DNA of 64,000 bases from Cupriavidus pauculus (GTDB lineage: Bacteria > Pseudomonadota > Gammaproteobacteria > Burkholderiales > Burkholderiaceae): positions 930,001-994,000 of the forward strand of contig NZ_CP033969.1 of the NCBI RefSeq assembly GCF_003854935.1, in the 5' to 3' direction. The notes beneath the pieces were generated by a model, which made no database searches, was not told where the DNA came from, and was given only the letters and a program-made list of their open reading frames with translations. The stretch's first letter is position 1, and the number at the start of each line of letters is the position of its first letter. The translations under genes and the position numbers were made by a program. Positions 51,675-62,014 of the stretch are shown here, in pieces.

Positions 51675-52109
51675 ATGCGAATCGGCGAACTGTCGCGCCA
51701 TAGCGGCTGCGACGTGGAAACCATCCGGTATTACGAGCGCGAGGGCCTGCTGGACGCCCCGCAGCGCGAGGACAACGGCTATCGCCGCTATGGCGACAGC
51801 CACCTTGTGCAGCTCAACTTCGTGCGGCATTGCCGCTCGCTCGGCATGACGCTGGCCGACGTGCGGCGGCTGCGCGATTTCCAGCGCAATCCGTCGCTGG
51901 CCTGCGACGACATCAACACGCTGCTGGACCGCCAGATCGAACAGATCCACGCGCAGCGCGTGGCGCTGGAAGCACTTGAAGTCCAGCTTCGGGCGCTGCG
52001 CCATACCTGCGAGAACCCCGACCCGCACCCGGCCAGCGAGTGCGGCATCCTGCAAAACCTGCAGCAGGCGGCCGAGGGCGCCGGCTGCGAATGCCATCCG
52101 CGGCACTAG
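51675..52109 (+). CDS. MerR-family metal-responsive regulator (CadR/PbrR-like)
   Basis: 144 residues. The N-terminal winged helix (MRIGELSRHSGCDVETIRYY) is MerR type. Metal ligands fit the Cd/Pb group: C77 (NPSLACDDINTLLD), C112 and C123 (HTCENP, SECGIL), the first two at the same positions as in CadR. The tail adds C138, C140, H141 and H144, like the His/Cys tail of CadR. Such regulators twist an over-long promoter spacer to activate metal efflux genes. No efflux ATPase or other resistance gene adjoins it, so its target is elsewhere or is the divergent exported protein. Confidence 0.88.
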   Translation: MRIGELSRHSGCDVETIRYYEREGLLDAPQREDNGYRRYGDSHLVQLNFVRHCRSLGMTLADVRRLRDFQRNPSLACDDINTLLDRQIEQIHAQRVALEALEVQLRALRHTCENPDPHPASECGILQNLQQAAEGAGCECHPRH

Positions 52110-52509
52110 CACCCGGCCCGCCGCCGCCGCGCCGGGCCTGTGCTAGCATGGCCGTTCGCGTCACCCATGACGCTCCTTCGCTACCCAGAACATTCTCATG
52201 ATGTCTCGCCACCTTCCGTCCGCCGTACTGGCCCGGGTCCGCTCCATGCGGCCGGCCCGCGCGCGCATGGCGGTGGCGCAGCCCATCACCGCCAGCCGCC
52301 GGATCGACGCCCCGCTTGATCCCGCCCGGTCCCGGCCTGACCGCCCCCACGCCTGAACGGCACGGGTCCGGCGCCGAACCGGGCCCCAGCCACCCCGCAT
52401 CGCCGCTGTAGAACCGCCGCGCGCCTGCGCGCTGGCGCCGACCGATTTTTCCCTGGCTGCCGTCCGCGTCGCCCCGACGCCACGCCGCCGCTTTTGCGAG
52501 ACACCCGTC
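52110..52509. other. merR-rnk intergenic region
   Basis: 400 bases. A long GC-rich hairpin begins at the merR stop codon (52107-52112 pairs with 52140-52145, plus an inner GGCCCG/CGGGCC stem) but has no T-run. A 52-codon Arg-rich open frame at 52198-52356 lacks a ribosome site and is not called. The rest holds nothing I recognise. Confidence 0.5.
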
Positions 52510-52923
52510 ATGGCAAAGACCCAGAACCCGACCCTCTACCTGACCGAACTCGACGTGACGCGCCTGGAAGGCATTGCCAGCCGCGCCGGCACCGCCGAAC
52601 TCGACGAGATGCTCGACGCGCTGCTGGCCCGCGCGGCCATCGTGTCGCCCGACGCCATCCCCAAAGACGTCGTGACGATGAACTCGCGCGTCGTCTGCAC
52701 GCTGGAGGGCGAGCCCGCGCCGCGTGAGTGGACACTGGCTTACCCCGACGACGCCGACCTGTCCGCCGGCCGGCTGTCGGTGCTGTCCCCGATCGGTCAG
52801 GCGCTGCTTGGCGCCCGCGCCGGCAAGACGGTGGACTACCGGCTGCCCAACGGCAGCGCCCAGCGCGTGACCATCGTCAGCATCGCATTCCAGCCGGAGG
52901 CCAGCGGGCAGTTCACGCTGTGA
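52510..52923 (+). CDS. rnk: Rnk-type nucleoside diphosphate kinase regulator
   Basis: 137 residues. It has the two-part Rnk layout: a short N-terminal coiled coil (LTELDVTRLEGIASRAG, ELDEMLDALLARA) and a GreA/GreB-like C-terminal FKBP fold (VTMNSRVVCTLEG, SVLSPIGQALLGARAGKTVDY). Rnk binds RNA polymerase but its short coiled coil does not stimulate transcript cleavage. The start follows GCGAGACACCCGTC, with a weak ribosome site. Confidence 0.9.
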   Translation: MAKTQNPTLYLTELDVTRLEGIASRAGTAELDEMLDALLARAAIVSPDAIPKDVVTMNSRVVCTLEGEPAPREWTLAYPDDADLSAGRLSVLSPIGQALLGARAGKTVDYRLPNGSAQRVTIVSIAFQPEASGQFTL

Positions 52924-52973
52924 GGCTGGTTGGGCTGGCCGGCATGGTTGGCCTGTATCCGGCGATGTCTTGC

Positions 52974-53101
52974 TGCCCCTCTCACCGCAGCGCGGGAGAA
53001 GGGCCGGGGGTGAGGGCGTTGAGGTTCTGCTTGCCGACCTGTCGCGGATTGGACCGCTGGCCCTCTCCCCCAACCCCTCTCCCGCGCGCGGGAGAGGGGA
53101 T
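52974..53101 (-). repeat. Dispersed palindromic repeat, copy 2
   Basis: The element is bounded by CTCTCACCGCAGCGCGGGAG on the left and by CTCTCCCGCGCGCGGGAGAG on the right. GGCCGGGGGTGAGGGC and its inverted partner CCCTCTCCCCCAACCCC lie just inside. The core contains GGTTCTGCTTGCCGACC, the reverse complement of the core of copy 3, so copies 2 and 3 are the same element in opposite orientation. Confidence 0.88.
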
Positions 53102-53123
53102 CTGAACCAACGGCCCTTCCCGA

Positions 53124-53173
53124 CCTCTTCCCCGTAGACCGCCTCTTCCCCCTAGACCGCCTCCCCGTACCGC
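53124..53173. repeat. 18-bp short tandem repeat
   Basis: Two units of CCTCTTCCCC(G/C)TAGACCG at 53124-53141 and 53142-53159 are followed by a shortened third unit. It directly adjoins repeat copy 2. Confidence 0.75.
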
Positions 53174-53419
53174 CCGGTAGGTGGCCCATTCCGCTCCGCA
53201 GAATGACGGCCGCTTTTCCATTTGGCCGGCTACCCCTACCGTTCGTCCACAGACCCAGCGTTTCACGGCGTGCAACGCACCATTCGTCGCAGCGGTATTT
53301 CTCGTAGAACTACGAGCCACTAACCTTCACTCCGTGCTCGCATCGCTACACAGAGAGCGTCGGCGGGCAGCAGTCGGCAGCACCCATAACAAGTCGTAAA
53401 TCAGTTGAAGGAGTCCCAG

Positions 53420-53764
53420 ATGAACGCCAAACGTTTCGTTGGCGGCGCCCTCGTGCTCGCCGCGTTTGCCGCGTCGGCAGCGATTGCCGCGCCCGCCGCC
53501 ACCAAGAAGGTCGGCAAGTTCGACGTGTATGCCGACGCCGCGCGCACCGGCAAGTTCGACACGTTCAGTGAAGGTTCGAAGATCAGCAAGTACGACACCT
53601 TCACGGACGGCGCCCGCCAGGGCTCGTTCGACACGTTCAGCGAAGGTGCCCGCACCGGCAAGTTCGACAGCTTCAGCGAAGGCTCGCGCGCGTTCAGCGG
53701 CGAGATCTCGGGCTCGGCGCTGGACAACGCACGCAACGGCGACCTGTACGGCTATAAGGTCTGA
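53420..53764 (+). CDS. Small exported protein of 12-residue repeats
   Basis: 114 residues, family not recognised. A signal peptide (about 1-24, ending AAIAA) precedes five repeats with an exact 12-residue period: the F/Y-D pair recurs at 34-35, 46-47, 58-59, 70-71 and 82-83. The consensus is GKFDTFSEGAR(T/Q). The repeat block ends near residue 91, followed by a short Gly/Ser-rich tail ending YGYKV. Acidic and aromatic positions alternate, which could suit calcium or metal binding or a beta structure; this is speculation. GAAGGAG is seven bases upstream of the ATG at 53420. Confidence 0.82.
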   Translation: MNAKRFVGGALVLAAFAASAAIAAPAATKKVGKFDVYADAARTGKFDTFSEGSKISKYDTFTDGARQGSFDTFSEGARTGKFDSFSEGSRAFSGEISGSALDNARNGDLYGYKV

Positions 53765-53845
53765 TGACCCGTCAGCCGGCCAGAACGCAAATCGGCGGCC
53801 CCGTTCCACACGCTGGCCGCCGATCCTGATTTCCGGTTTCTCTCC

Positions 53846-53897
53846 CACCTGCGCGACCGACCTCCTCCTTCTCTCTCACGTCGCGCAGGTGATTTTT
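53846..53897 (+). terminator. Terminator after the 12-residue repeat gene
   Basis: A perfect 12-base-pair stem (CACCTGCGCGAC with GTCGCGCAGGTG) with a 22-base pyrimidine-rich loop is followed by ATTTTT. The loop is long but the stem and T-run are good. Confidence 0.78.
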
Positions 53898-53938
53898 GCC
53901 CCGCCCCGGTTTTCTCCCCTGGTCGTTCCCCTGAATTC

Positions 53939-54817
53939 CTAAAGCTGCTTTTGCGCGAACGTGTCGCATTTGCGGATGTCGCCGCTCGTCAGCCCCTGCC
54001 GCAGCCAGCGCACGCGCTGTTCGCTGGAGCCGTGCGTGAAGGCTTCGGGCACCACATAGCCCTGCGACTGCCGCTGCAGCCGGTCGTCGCCGATGGCCGC
54101 CGCCGCCTTCAGCCCTTCCTCGATGTCGCCCGGCTCCAGTAGCTGCTGGTTCATCTTCTGCGCCGTGGCGGCCCAGACACCGGCCAGGCAGTCGGCCTGC
54201 AGCTCCATGCGTACCGAAAGCTGGTTGGCCTGTGCCTCGCCCATGCGGCGGCGCGCCGCGTCGACCTTGCCCGACACGCCCAGCAGGTTCTGGATATGGT
54301 GGCCCACCTCGTGCGCAATCACGTACGCCTGCGCAAAGTCGCCGCTGGCGCCAAAGCGCTGGCGTAGTTCGTTGTAGAACGACAGGTCGATGTAGACCTT
54401 CTGGTCGGCCGGGCAGTAGAACGGACCCATGGCCGACTGCCCCGTGCCGCAGGCCGTCGGCGTGGCGCCCGAGAACAGCACCAGCGTGGGCGCCGCGTAG
54501 CGCCGGTTCAGGTCGGTCTCGAAAATGTGCGACCACGTGCGCTCGGTGTTGCCAAGCACCTTGCGCGTGAAGACGGTCAGCTCGTCGGTGGCCGGGGCGC
54601 GCTGGGCCTGCGATGACGGCGCCGGCTGCTGCTGCACGTTGGACGCGCCGCCCAGGATCAGCATCGGGTCGATGCCGAAGAAGTAGGACGCCGCCAGCGC
54701 GATGACGACGGTGCCGATGCCGATCGACTTGCCGCCCAGCGGGAAGCCGCCCCCGCCAAAGCCGCCCCCGCGGCGATCTTCCACGTTCTGGCTTTCGGCT
54801 TCGTCGTCGAGACGCAT
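53939..54817 (-). CDS. ypfJ: YpfJ-family neutral zinc metallopeptidase
   Basis: 292 residues. A Gly-rich cytoplasmic start (RRGGGFGGGGFPLGGKS) leads to one membrane helix at about 31-48. The peptidase domain follows with H169-E170-V-G-H173 in VIAHEVGHHIQNLLG and the second motif ELQADCLAGVWA. The domain FYCPADQKVYIDLSFY is typical of the family (zinc peptidase of the YpfJ type), whose physiological substrate is unknown. The gene is last on the minus strand after pyk. Confidence 0.92.
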   Translation of the reverse strand: MRLDDEAESQNVEDRRGGGFGGGGFPLGGKSIGIGTVVIALAASYFFGIDPMLILGGASNVQQQPAPSSQAQRAPATDELTVFTRKVLGNTERTWSHIFETDLNRRYAAPTLVLFSGATPTACGTGQSAMGPFYCPADQKVYIDLSFYNELRQRFGASGDFAQAYVIAHEVGHHIQNLLGVSGKVDAARRRMGEAQANQLSVRMELQADCLAGVWAATAQKMNQQLLEPGDIEEGLKAAAAIGDDRLQRQSQGYVVPEAFTHGSSEQRVRWLRQGLTSGDIRKCDTFAQKQL

Positions 54818-54922
54818 TTGGGGGCTCCGTCGGGTTTGTTAGGGGTGTCCGAGGGAGTATAGCAACGGGGCACGGGGCGCCGGATGCCGGGCTGGCCCGG
54901 CCCGTCGCCCCCTCGCCCCCGG

Positions 54923-56389
54923 TCAGACCGCCGCGGCCGCCGGCGACCTGCCCAGCGCCAGCGCGCCCACTTCCGTGCCCACCTCGGCCACGCGCAGCAG
55001 GTTGGTGGTGCCGCCCTGGCCGAACGGCATGCCGGCGGCGATGGTGATCTGGTCACCGGGCGACGCGTAGCCTTCCACCAGCGCGGCGCGCGCGGCGGCC
55101 TCCACCATTTCGTCCACGCTCTGCACGTCGGGGCTCACGGTGGAATGCACGCCCCAGGCAATGGCCAGCCGGCGGGCGATGTCCAGGTTCGGCGTGATGC
55201 TGACGATGGGCGCGCCCGGCCGCTCGCGCGCGGCGCGCAGCGCGGTGGCGCCCGACGACGTGTAGGTGACCGTGGCCCGCGCGCCGATGATGTGCGTGAC
55301 CTCGCGCAGCGCGGCACAGATGGCGTCCTGGCGCGTGGACAGCGGCACCTCGTGCTGCGCATCGATCATGTTGCGGTACAGCGGGTCGCGCTCCACTTCG
55401 GTGATGATGCGGTCCATCATCGACACGGCCGGCACCGGATGGCGCCCGTTGGCCGATTCGGCCGACAGCATCACGGCGTCGGCGCCGTCGTAGATGGCGC
55501 TGGCCACGTCCGACGCCTCGGCGCGCGTGGGCACCGGCGAGTCGATCATCGACTCCAGCATCTGCGTGGCGATCACCACCGGCTTGCCGAGCTGGCGGCA
55601 GATGCGCAGGATGCGCTTCTGCACGCCGGGCACGCGCTCGGGCGGCAGTTCCACGCCAAGGTCGCCGCGCGCGACCATCACGGCGTCGGAGACACGCACG
55701 ATTTCCTCCAGCTGCTGCAGTGCGGCCGGCTTCTCGATCTTCGACAGCACGCCGGCGCGCGTGCCGATGATCTCGCGCGCCTCCACGATGTCCGACGGCC
55801 GCTGCACGAACGACAGCGCAATCCAGTCGGCGCCCAGTTCCAGCGCGAAAGCCAGGTCGCGGCGGTCCTTGTCGGTCAGCGCCGGGATCGGGATCACCGC
55901 GTCGGGCACGTTCACGCCCTTGCGGTCGGACAGCGTGCCGTTGTTGGCCACGCGCGTGATGATGCTGCCGCTGGACACCGACTCGATGTTCAGCCGCACC
56001 TTGCCGTCGTCGATCAGCAGCGACTGGCCCGCGCTGGCGGCCTTGAACAGTTCCGGGTGCGGCAGGTGCACGCGCGTGCCGTCGCCGGGCGTGGGGTCGC
56101 TGTCGAGCACGAACGGGTCGCCGGCGCGCACGGCCACCTTGCCGGCCGCGAACGTGCCGATGCGCAGCTTCGGGCCCTGCAGGTCCGCCAGGATCGCGAT
56201 CGGGCGGCCGGTTTCGGCCTCTACCTGGCGCACGGCGTCGTAGCGGGCGCGGTGGTCCTCGTGGTTGCCGTGGCTGAAGTTCAGCCGGAACACGTCGGCG
56301 CCGGCATCGAACAACTGGCGGATGACCGCGATGTCCGAGCTGGCCGGGCCCAGGGTGGCGACGATCTTGGCTTTGCGCTGGCGTCTCAT
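54923..56389 (-). CDS. pyk: Pyruvate kinase
   Basis: 488 residues. Substrate and metal motifs are visible: RLNFSHGNHEDH, the ADLQGPKLRIGTF loop, and the active-site VMVARGDLGVELP and VIATQMLESMIDSPVPTRAE signatures. The C-terminal regulatory domain is present. It converts phosphoenolpyruvate and ADP to pyruvate and ATP. The start at 56389 follows AAGGAGA. It stands 45 bases downstream of the glycerate kinase gene, so it finishes the glyoxylate route through 2-phosphoglycerate and PEP. Confidence 0.96.
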   Translation of the reverse strand: MRRQRKAKIVATLGPASSDIAVIRQLFDAGADVFRLNFSHGNHEDHRARYDAVRQVEAETGRPIAILADLQGPKLRIGTFAAGKVAVRAGDPFVLDSDPTPGDGTRVHLPHPELFKAASAGQSLLIDDGKVRLNIESVSSGSIITRVANNGTLSDRKGVNVPDAVIPIPALTDKDRRDLAFALELGADWIALSFVQRPSDIVEAREIIGTRAGVLSKIEKPAALQQLEEIVRVSDAVMVARGDLGVELPPERVPGVQKRILRICRQLGKPVVIATQMLESMIDSPVPTRAEASDVASAIYDGADAVMLSAESANGRHPVPAVSMMDRIITEVERDPLYRNMIDAQHEVPLSTRQDAICAALREVTHIIGARATVTYTSSGATALRAARERPGAPIVSITPNLDIARRLAIAWGVHSTVSPDVQSVDEMVEAAARAALVEGYASPGDQITIAAGMPFGQGGTTNLLRVAEVGTEVGALALGRSPAAAAV

Positions 56390-56434
56390 GTGTGTCTCCT
56401 TCTCCATCCTCTTTTATGCGGGGGCGCGCGTCGG

Positions 56435-57757
56435 TCAGACGATCAGGATCGCGCGGAAATCGTTGACGTTGGTGCGGGTCGGGCCGGTGACGATCAGGTC
56501 GTCGAGCCCGGCAAAGAACCCGTAGCCGTCGTTGTTGTCCAGGTGCGCCCGGGCCGACAGGCCGCGCGCGGCGGCGCGGGTCAGCGTGTCGGGGTCCAGC
56601 AGCGCGCCGGCGTTGTCTTCGGAGCCGTCGATGCCGTCGGTGTCGCCCGCGATGGCGTGCACGCCGGGCAGGCCGTCCAGCGCCACGGCCAGCGCCAGCA
56701 GGAATTCGGCATTGCGGCCGCCGCGGCCGTTGCCGCGCACCGTGACCGTGGTCTCGCCGCCGGACAGGATCACGCACGGCCGCTGGAACGGCTGGCCGTG
56801 CGACGCCACCTGCCGGGCGATGGCGGCGTGCACCTCGGCCACGTCGCGGGCCTCGCCCTCGATGCTGTCGGACAGGATGTGCGCGGTCAGGCCCAGCTCG
56901 CGGGCGCGCGCGGCGGCGGCTTCCAGCGACTGCTGGGCACTGGCCAGCGTGGCACTGCGGTGGCCGTCGAAGCGCGGGTCGCCGGGCTTGGGCGTCTCGC
57001 CGGCGCCCGATTCCAGATGGGCGCGCACTGCGGCCGGCACCTCGATGCCGTACTTGGCGATGACTGCGAGCGCGTCGGCGCAGGTGGTGGCATCGGGCAG
57101 CGTCGGGCCGCTGGCGATCAGCGTCGGGTCGTCGCCGGGGATATCGGAAATCAGCAGCGTTTCCACGCGCGCCGGGGCACACGCCAGCGCCAGCCGGCCG
57201 CCCTTGAGCGCCGACAGGTGCTTGCGTACGCAGTTCATCTCGCCGATGCTGGCGCCGCTGCGCAGCAGCGCCTTGTTCACGGCCTGCTTGTCGGCCAGCG
57301 TCAGCCCCTGCGCGGGCGCGGCCAGCAGCGCCGAACCGCCGCCCGAGATCAGGCACAGCACGAGGTCGTCGGCGGTCAGCCCCTGCACCATCTGCACCAT
57401 GCGCTGCGCGGCCTGCTGGCCGGCGGCGTCCGGCACCGGGTGCGCGGCCTCCACCATCCCGATGCGCCGGCACGCGGCGCCGTGGCCGTAGCGCGTGACG
57501 ACCAGGCCCGACAGTTCGCCCTGCCAGTGCGATTCCACGGCCTGCGCCATCGCGGCGGCGGCCTTGCCGGCGCCGATCACGACCGTGCGGCCACGCGGGG
57601 GCTGCGGCAGGTGCGGCGGCAGGCAGTGGCTGGCGCTCACGGCTGCGACGGCCGTGTCGAACAGGTCGCGCAGCAGCGCGCGGGCCTGCGCGGGGTGGCG
57701 GTAATCGGGCGGCCGCTGGGGTGACAGCAGCGCGGCATTGGCGTCGGTGGCGAACAT
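56435..57757 (-). CDS. ttuD: Glycerate 2-kinase (TtuD/GckA, MOFRL family)
   Basis: 440 residues with the DUF4147 N-terminal domain and a MOFRL C-terminal domain. TVVIGAGKAAAAMAQA and LISGGGSALLAAP are the nucleotide-site motifs, and SGGETTVTVRGNGRGGRN marks the MOFRL part. These enzymes phosphorylate D-glycerate at C2; older annotations call them hydroxypyruvate reductases. It follows glxR on the same strand with a 66-base gap. Confidence 0.9.
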   Translation of the reverse strand: MFATDANAALLSPQRPPDYRHPAQARALLRDLFDTAVAAVSASHCLPPHLPQPPRGRTVVIGAGKAAAAMAQAVESHWQGELSGLVVTRYGHGAACRRIGMVEAAHPVPDAAGQQAAQRMVQMVQGLTADDLVLCLISGGGSALLAAPAQGLTLADKQAVNKALLRSGASIGEMNCVRKHLSALKGGRLALACAPARVETLLISDIPGDDPTLIASGPTLPDATTCADALAVIAKYGIEVPAAVRAHLESGAGETPKPGDPRFDGHRSATLASAQQSLEAAAARARELGLTAHILSDSIEGEARDVAEVHAAIARQVASHGQPFQRPCVILSGGETTVTVRGNGRGGRNAEFLLALAVALDGLPGVHAIAGDTDGIDGSEDNAGALLDPDTLTRAAARGLSARAHLDNNDGYGFFAGLDDLIVTGPTRTNVNDFRAILIV

Positions 57758-57823
57758 GCGGGTCCTGGAAGGCGGGTGCGGAAAAACGGGGCCACCGCCC
57801 GGCGCGGGCGGCAGCGGTGCGGC

Positions 57824-58747
57824 TTACTTCGCGTTCTTGGCGATTTCGTGATTCGACATGATCTCGATCGCACGGCACAGCGCCGAGTGATCCTGCTTGC
57901 CGAAACCGTTGGCCGCGCACGTGTTGAACAGTTCCTGCGCGGTGGCGGTGTTCGGCAGCGCCACGCCCAGCGCCTTGGCACCCTGCAGCGCCAGGTTCAG
58001 GTCCTTCTGGTGCAGTTCGATGCGGAAGCCCGGGTCGAAGGTGCGCTTGACCATGCGCTCGCCGTGAACTTCAAGAATCCGCGATGCCGCGAAGCCGCCC
58101 ATCAGCGCCTGGCGCACCTTGGCCGGGTCCGCGCCGGCCTTCGATGCAAACAGCAGCGCCTCGGACACGGCCTGGATGTTCAGCGCCACGATGATCTGGT
58201 TGGCCACCTTGGTGGTCTGGCCGTCGCCATTGCCGCCCACGAGCGTGATGTTCTTGCCCATCAGTTCGAACAGCGGCTTGACCTCGTCGAATGCCTCCGA
58301 CGGGCCGCCCACCATGATCGTCAGCGACGCGGCCTTGGCGCCCACTTCGCCGCCCGACACCGGGGCGTCCAGGTACGACGCGCCGAGCTTGTTGATGCGC
58401 GCCGCGAAATCCTTGGTGGCGATCGGCGAGATCGAGCTCATGTCGACGACGATCTTGCCGTAGGTGGCATCCTTGCCGGCGGCCTTGTACGCGGCGGCCA
58501 CGCCCTTGTCGGCGAACAGCACGGCCTCGACGTGCGGGGTGTCCGGCACCATGACGATGACGATGTCGGCGCGCTTGGCCACTTCCTCGGCGCTCGTGCA
58601 GACCGTCACGCCGGCATCGACCAGCGCCTGGGGCGCCGGGTTCACGTCATGCACGAACAGCGTATGCCCGGCAGCGCGCAGATGGCCCGCCATCGGCGCA
58701 CCCATGATGCCCAGGCCGATAAAGCCGATGTTTCGTTGATTTGCCAT
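57824..58747 (-). CDS. glxR: Tartronate semialdehyde reductase (2-hydroxy-3-oxopropionate reductase)
   Basis: 307 residues of the beta-hydroxyacid dehydrogenase family. The NAD(P) loop GFIGLGIMGAPMAGHL is at the N-terminus, the substrate motif DAPVSGGEVGA follows, and the catalytic lysine is in TTKVANQIIVALN. It reduces tartronate semialdehyde to D-glycerate. The start at 58747 has GGAGA upstream. The gap to hyi contains dispersed repeat copy 3. Confidence 0.94.
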   Translation of the reverse strand: MANQRNIGFIGLGIMGAPMAGHLRAAGHTLFVHDVNPAPQALVDAGVTVCTSAEEVAKRADIVIVMVPDTPHVEAVLFADKGVAAAYKAAGKDATYGKIVVDMSSISPIATKDFAARINKLGASYLDAPVSGGEVGAKAASLTIMVGGPSEAFDEVKPLFELMGKNITLVGGNGDGQTTKVANQIIVALNIQAVSEALLFASKAGADPAKVRQALMGGFAASRILEVHGERMVKRTFDPGFRIELHQKDLNLALQGAKALGVALPNTATAQELFNTCAANGFGKQDHSALCRAIEIMSNHEIAKNAK

Positions 58748-58793
58748 GTTTGTCTCCGGTGGATGAATGAAATGGATGTCGGTTTGTGTCTTG

Positions 58794-58926
58794 TTTTCTC
58801 CCTTCTCCCGCATGCGGGAGAGGGGCCGGGGGAGAGGGCCGGCGGTTCAGGTTGCCAAGGTCGGCAAGCAGAACCGCGTTGCCCTCACCCCCAACCCCTC
58901 TCCCACTGCGCGGGAGAGGGGAGCGA
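58794..58926 (+). repeat. Dispersed palindromic repeat, copy 3
   Basis: The element opens with CTTCTCCCGCATGCGGGAGA and GGCCGGGGGAGAGGGCC, and closes with GCCCTCACCCCCAACCCC and CTCTCCCACTGCGCGGGAGA. The core has GGTCGGCAAGCAGAACC, the reverse complement of the core of copy 2. It lies between glxR and hyi inside the gcl operon, so it would be transcribed. Confidence 0.88.
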
Positions 58927-58977
58927 GAAGCGGGGGCTCCCACACCATGGGAAACCGGCGCAACAAGCCAGCGCCGC

Positions 58978-59757
58978 TCAGACCCCGTGCGCCTTGCGCC
59001 AGCCCAGGCCTTCCTCGGTGGCTGTCTTCGGCTTGTATTCGCAGCCGATCCAGCCGTCGTAGCCGATCTCGTCAAGGAAGCGGAACAGGTACTGGTAGTT
59101 GATCTCGCCGGTGCCGGGCTCGTTGCGGCCGGGGTTGTCGGCCAGTTGCACGTGGCGGATCTTCGGCAGGTTGGCGCGGATCGTGTTGGCGATCTCGCCC
59201 TCCATGCGCTGCATGTGATAGATGTCGTACTGCACGTACAGGTTCGGCGCGTTGACTTGGCCGATCAGGTCCACGGCCTGCCGCGTGCCGGACAGGTAGA
59301 AGCCGGGGATGTCGAACGTGTTGATCGGCTCGACCAGCAGGTCGATCTGCTCGCGGGCCAGCGCGCCGGCCGCGAAGCGCAGGTTCTCCACCAGCGTCTC
59401 GCCGGCCTGCTCGCGGCGCACGTTGGGCGGCACGATGCCGACCAGGCAGTTCAACTGGCGCACGCCCAGCACCTTGGCGTACTTGATGGCCTCGCCCACG
59501 CCGTCCTGGAACTCGCCCACGCGGTCCGGATGGCAGGCAATGCCGCGCTCGCCCGCATCCCACTTGCCGGCCGGCAGGTTGTGCAGCACCAGGTCGAGCT
59601 GAAAGCGGTTCAGGCGGTCGGCGATCTGGTCGGCGTGGAACGCGTACGGGAACAGGAACTCCACGCCGCGAAAGCCGGCGCGGGCGGCGGCCTCGAAGCG
59701 GTCCAGGAATCCCACCTCGTTGAACAGCATCGTCAGGTTGGCTGCGAGCTTTGGCAT
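58978..59757 (-). CDS. hyi: Hydroxypyruvate isomerase
   Basis: 259 residues, a TIM-barrel sugar-isomerase fold. LTMLFNEVGFLDRFEAAARAGF and the metal/catalytic glutamate regions LLVEPINTFDIPGFYL and GYDGWIGCEYKP fit the Hyi family. It interconverts hydroxypyruvate and tartronate semialdehyde. The start at 59757 (MPKLAANLTML) follows GAGAGA. It lies 110 bases downstream of gcl. Confidence 0.94.
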   Translation of the reverse strand: MPKLAANLTMLFNEVGFLDRFEAAARAGFRGVEFLFPYAFHADQIADRLNRFQLDLVLHNLPAGKWDAGERGIACHPDRVGEFQDGVGEAIKYAKVLGVRQLNCLVGIVPPNVRREQAGETLVENLRFAAGALAREQIDLLVEPINTFDIPGFYLSGTRQAVDLIGQVNAPNLYVQYDIYHMQRMEGEIANTIRANLPKIRHVQLADNPGRNEPGTGEINYQYLFRFLDEIGYDGWIGCEYKPKTATEEGLGWRKAHGV

Positions 59758-59867
59758 TGTGTTGTCTCTCTCGGTGTCTGGGGAAAAAGCACCGCACCTG
59801 CCCGCAAGGGGGCGGGGCAGGGGCGGCTTGCTGCGGAAAACTCGTGGAATGACGACTGCCGCGAAAC

Positions 59868-61652
<1,785 letters not shown>

Positions 61653-62014
61653 GTCTCTCTCCAGTACGCTCAAAAACAATGGGTGGGATTCGTTCTGGCG
61701 TTGATGCTATGCCGCTGCAGCCTGTGGATAAACGGAAGGGGGATCAGTTGATTCGATACGTGGGGTTTGCAATGGCAGCGGGACTGATGGAGATTTATGG
61801 CGCTTTGCGCACTTCCCGTTTGGGCAATTACCGCAAGGTTTGCTCCCCTCTCCCGCCATCGGAAGACGGGCCGGGGGAGGGGGCCCGCCGCCCAACCCGC
61901 GACACGACCCATTCCAGGCCAACCCCACCCCAGACCAAAAGAGGGTCACCCCGCACTATCGCGCGCAAGGGGCTCGGGCCAGAATAGCGGGTTTGGAATT
62001 GCCATCGCCTTGCC
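61653..62014. other. gcl upstream region
   Basis: About 360 bases between the divergently oriented gcl and the membrane-protein gene. It holds dispersed repeat copy 4 and presumably the gcl promoter, but no good -35/-10 pair was found by eye. Confidence 0.5.
61838..61960 (+). repeat. Dispersed palindromic repeat, degenerate copy 4
   Basis: It begins GTTTGCTCCCCTCTCCCGCC as in copy 1 and continues GGGCCGGGGGAGGGGGCC. The hairpin is damaged, and the inverted end (CCAACCCCACCCCAG) is only partly recognisable. The conserved core of copies 2 and 3 is absent. Confidence 0.6.

Larger units (their letters stand above)
52924..53419. other. Repeat-bearing intergenic region upstream of the exported repeat protein
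   Basis: About 500 bases. It holds dispersed repeat copy 2, an 18-base direct repeat at 53124-53159 with a partial third unit, and the inverted repeat CTCGTAG-AA-CTACGAG at 53301-53316, about 100 bases before the next start. No coding frame is supported. Confidence 0.6.

Noticed and set aside
52198-52356. A 52-codon Arg-rich frame before rnk
   Set aside because: No ribosome site, low-complexity composition and no recognised family; kept only as a note on the intergenic region.
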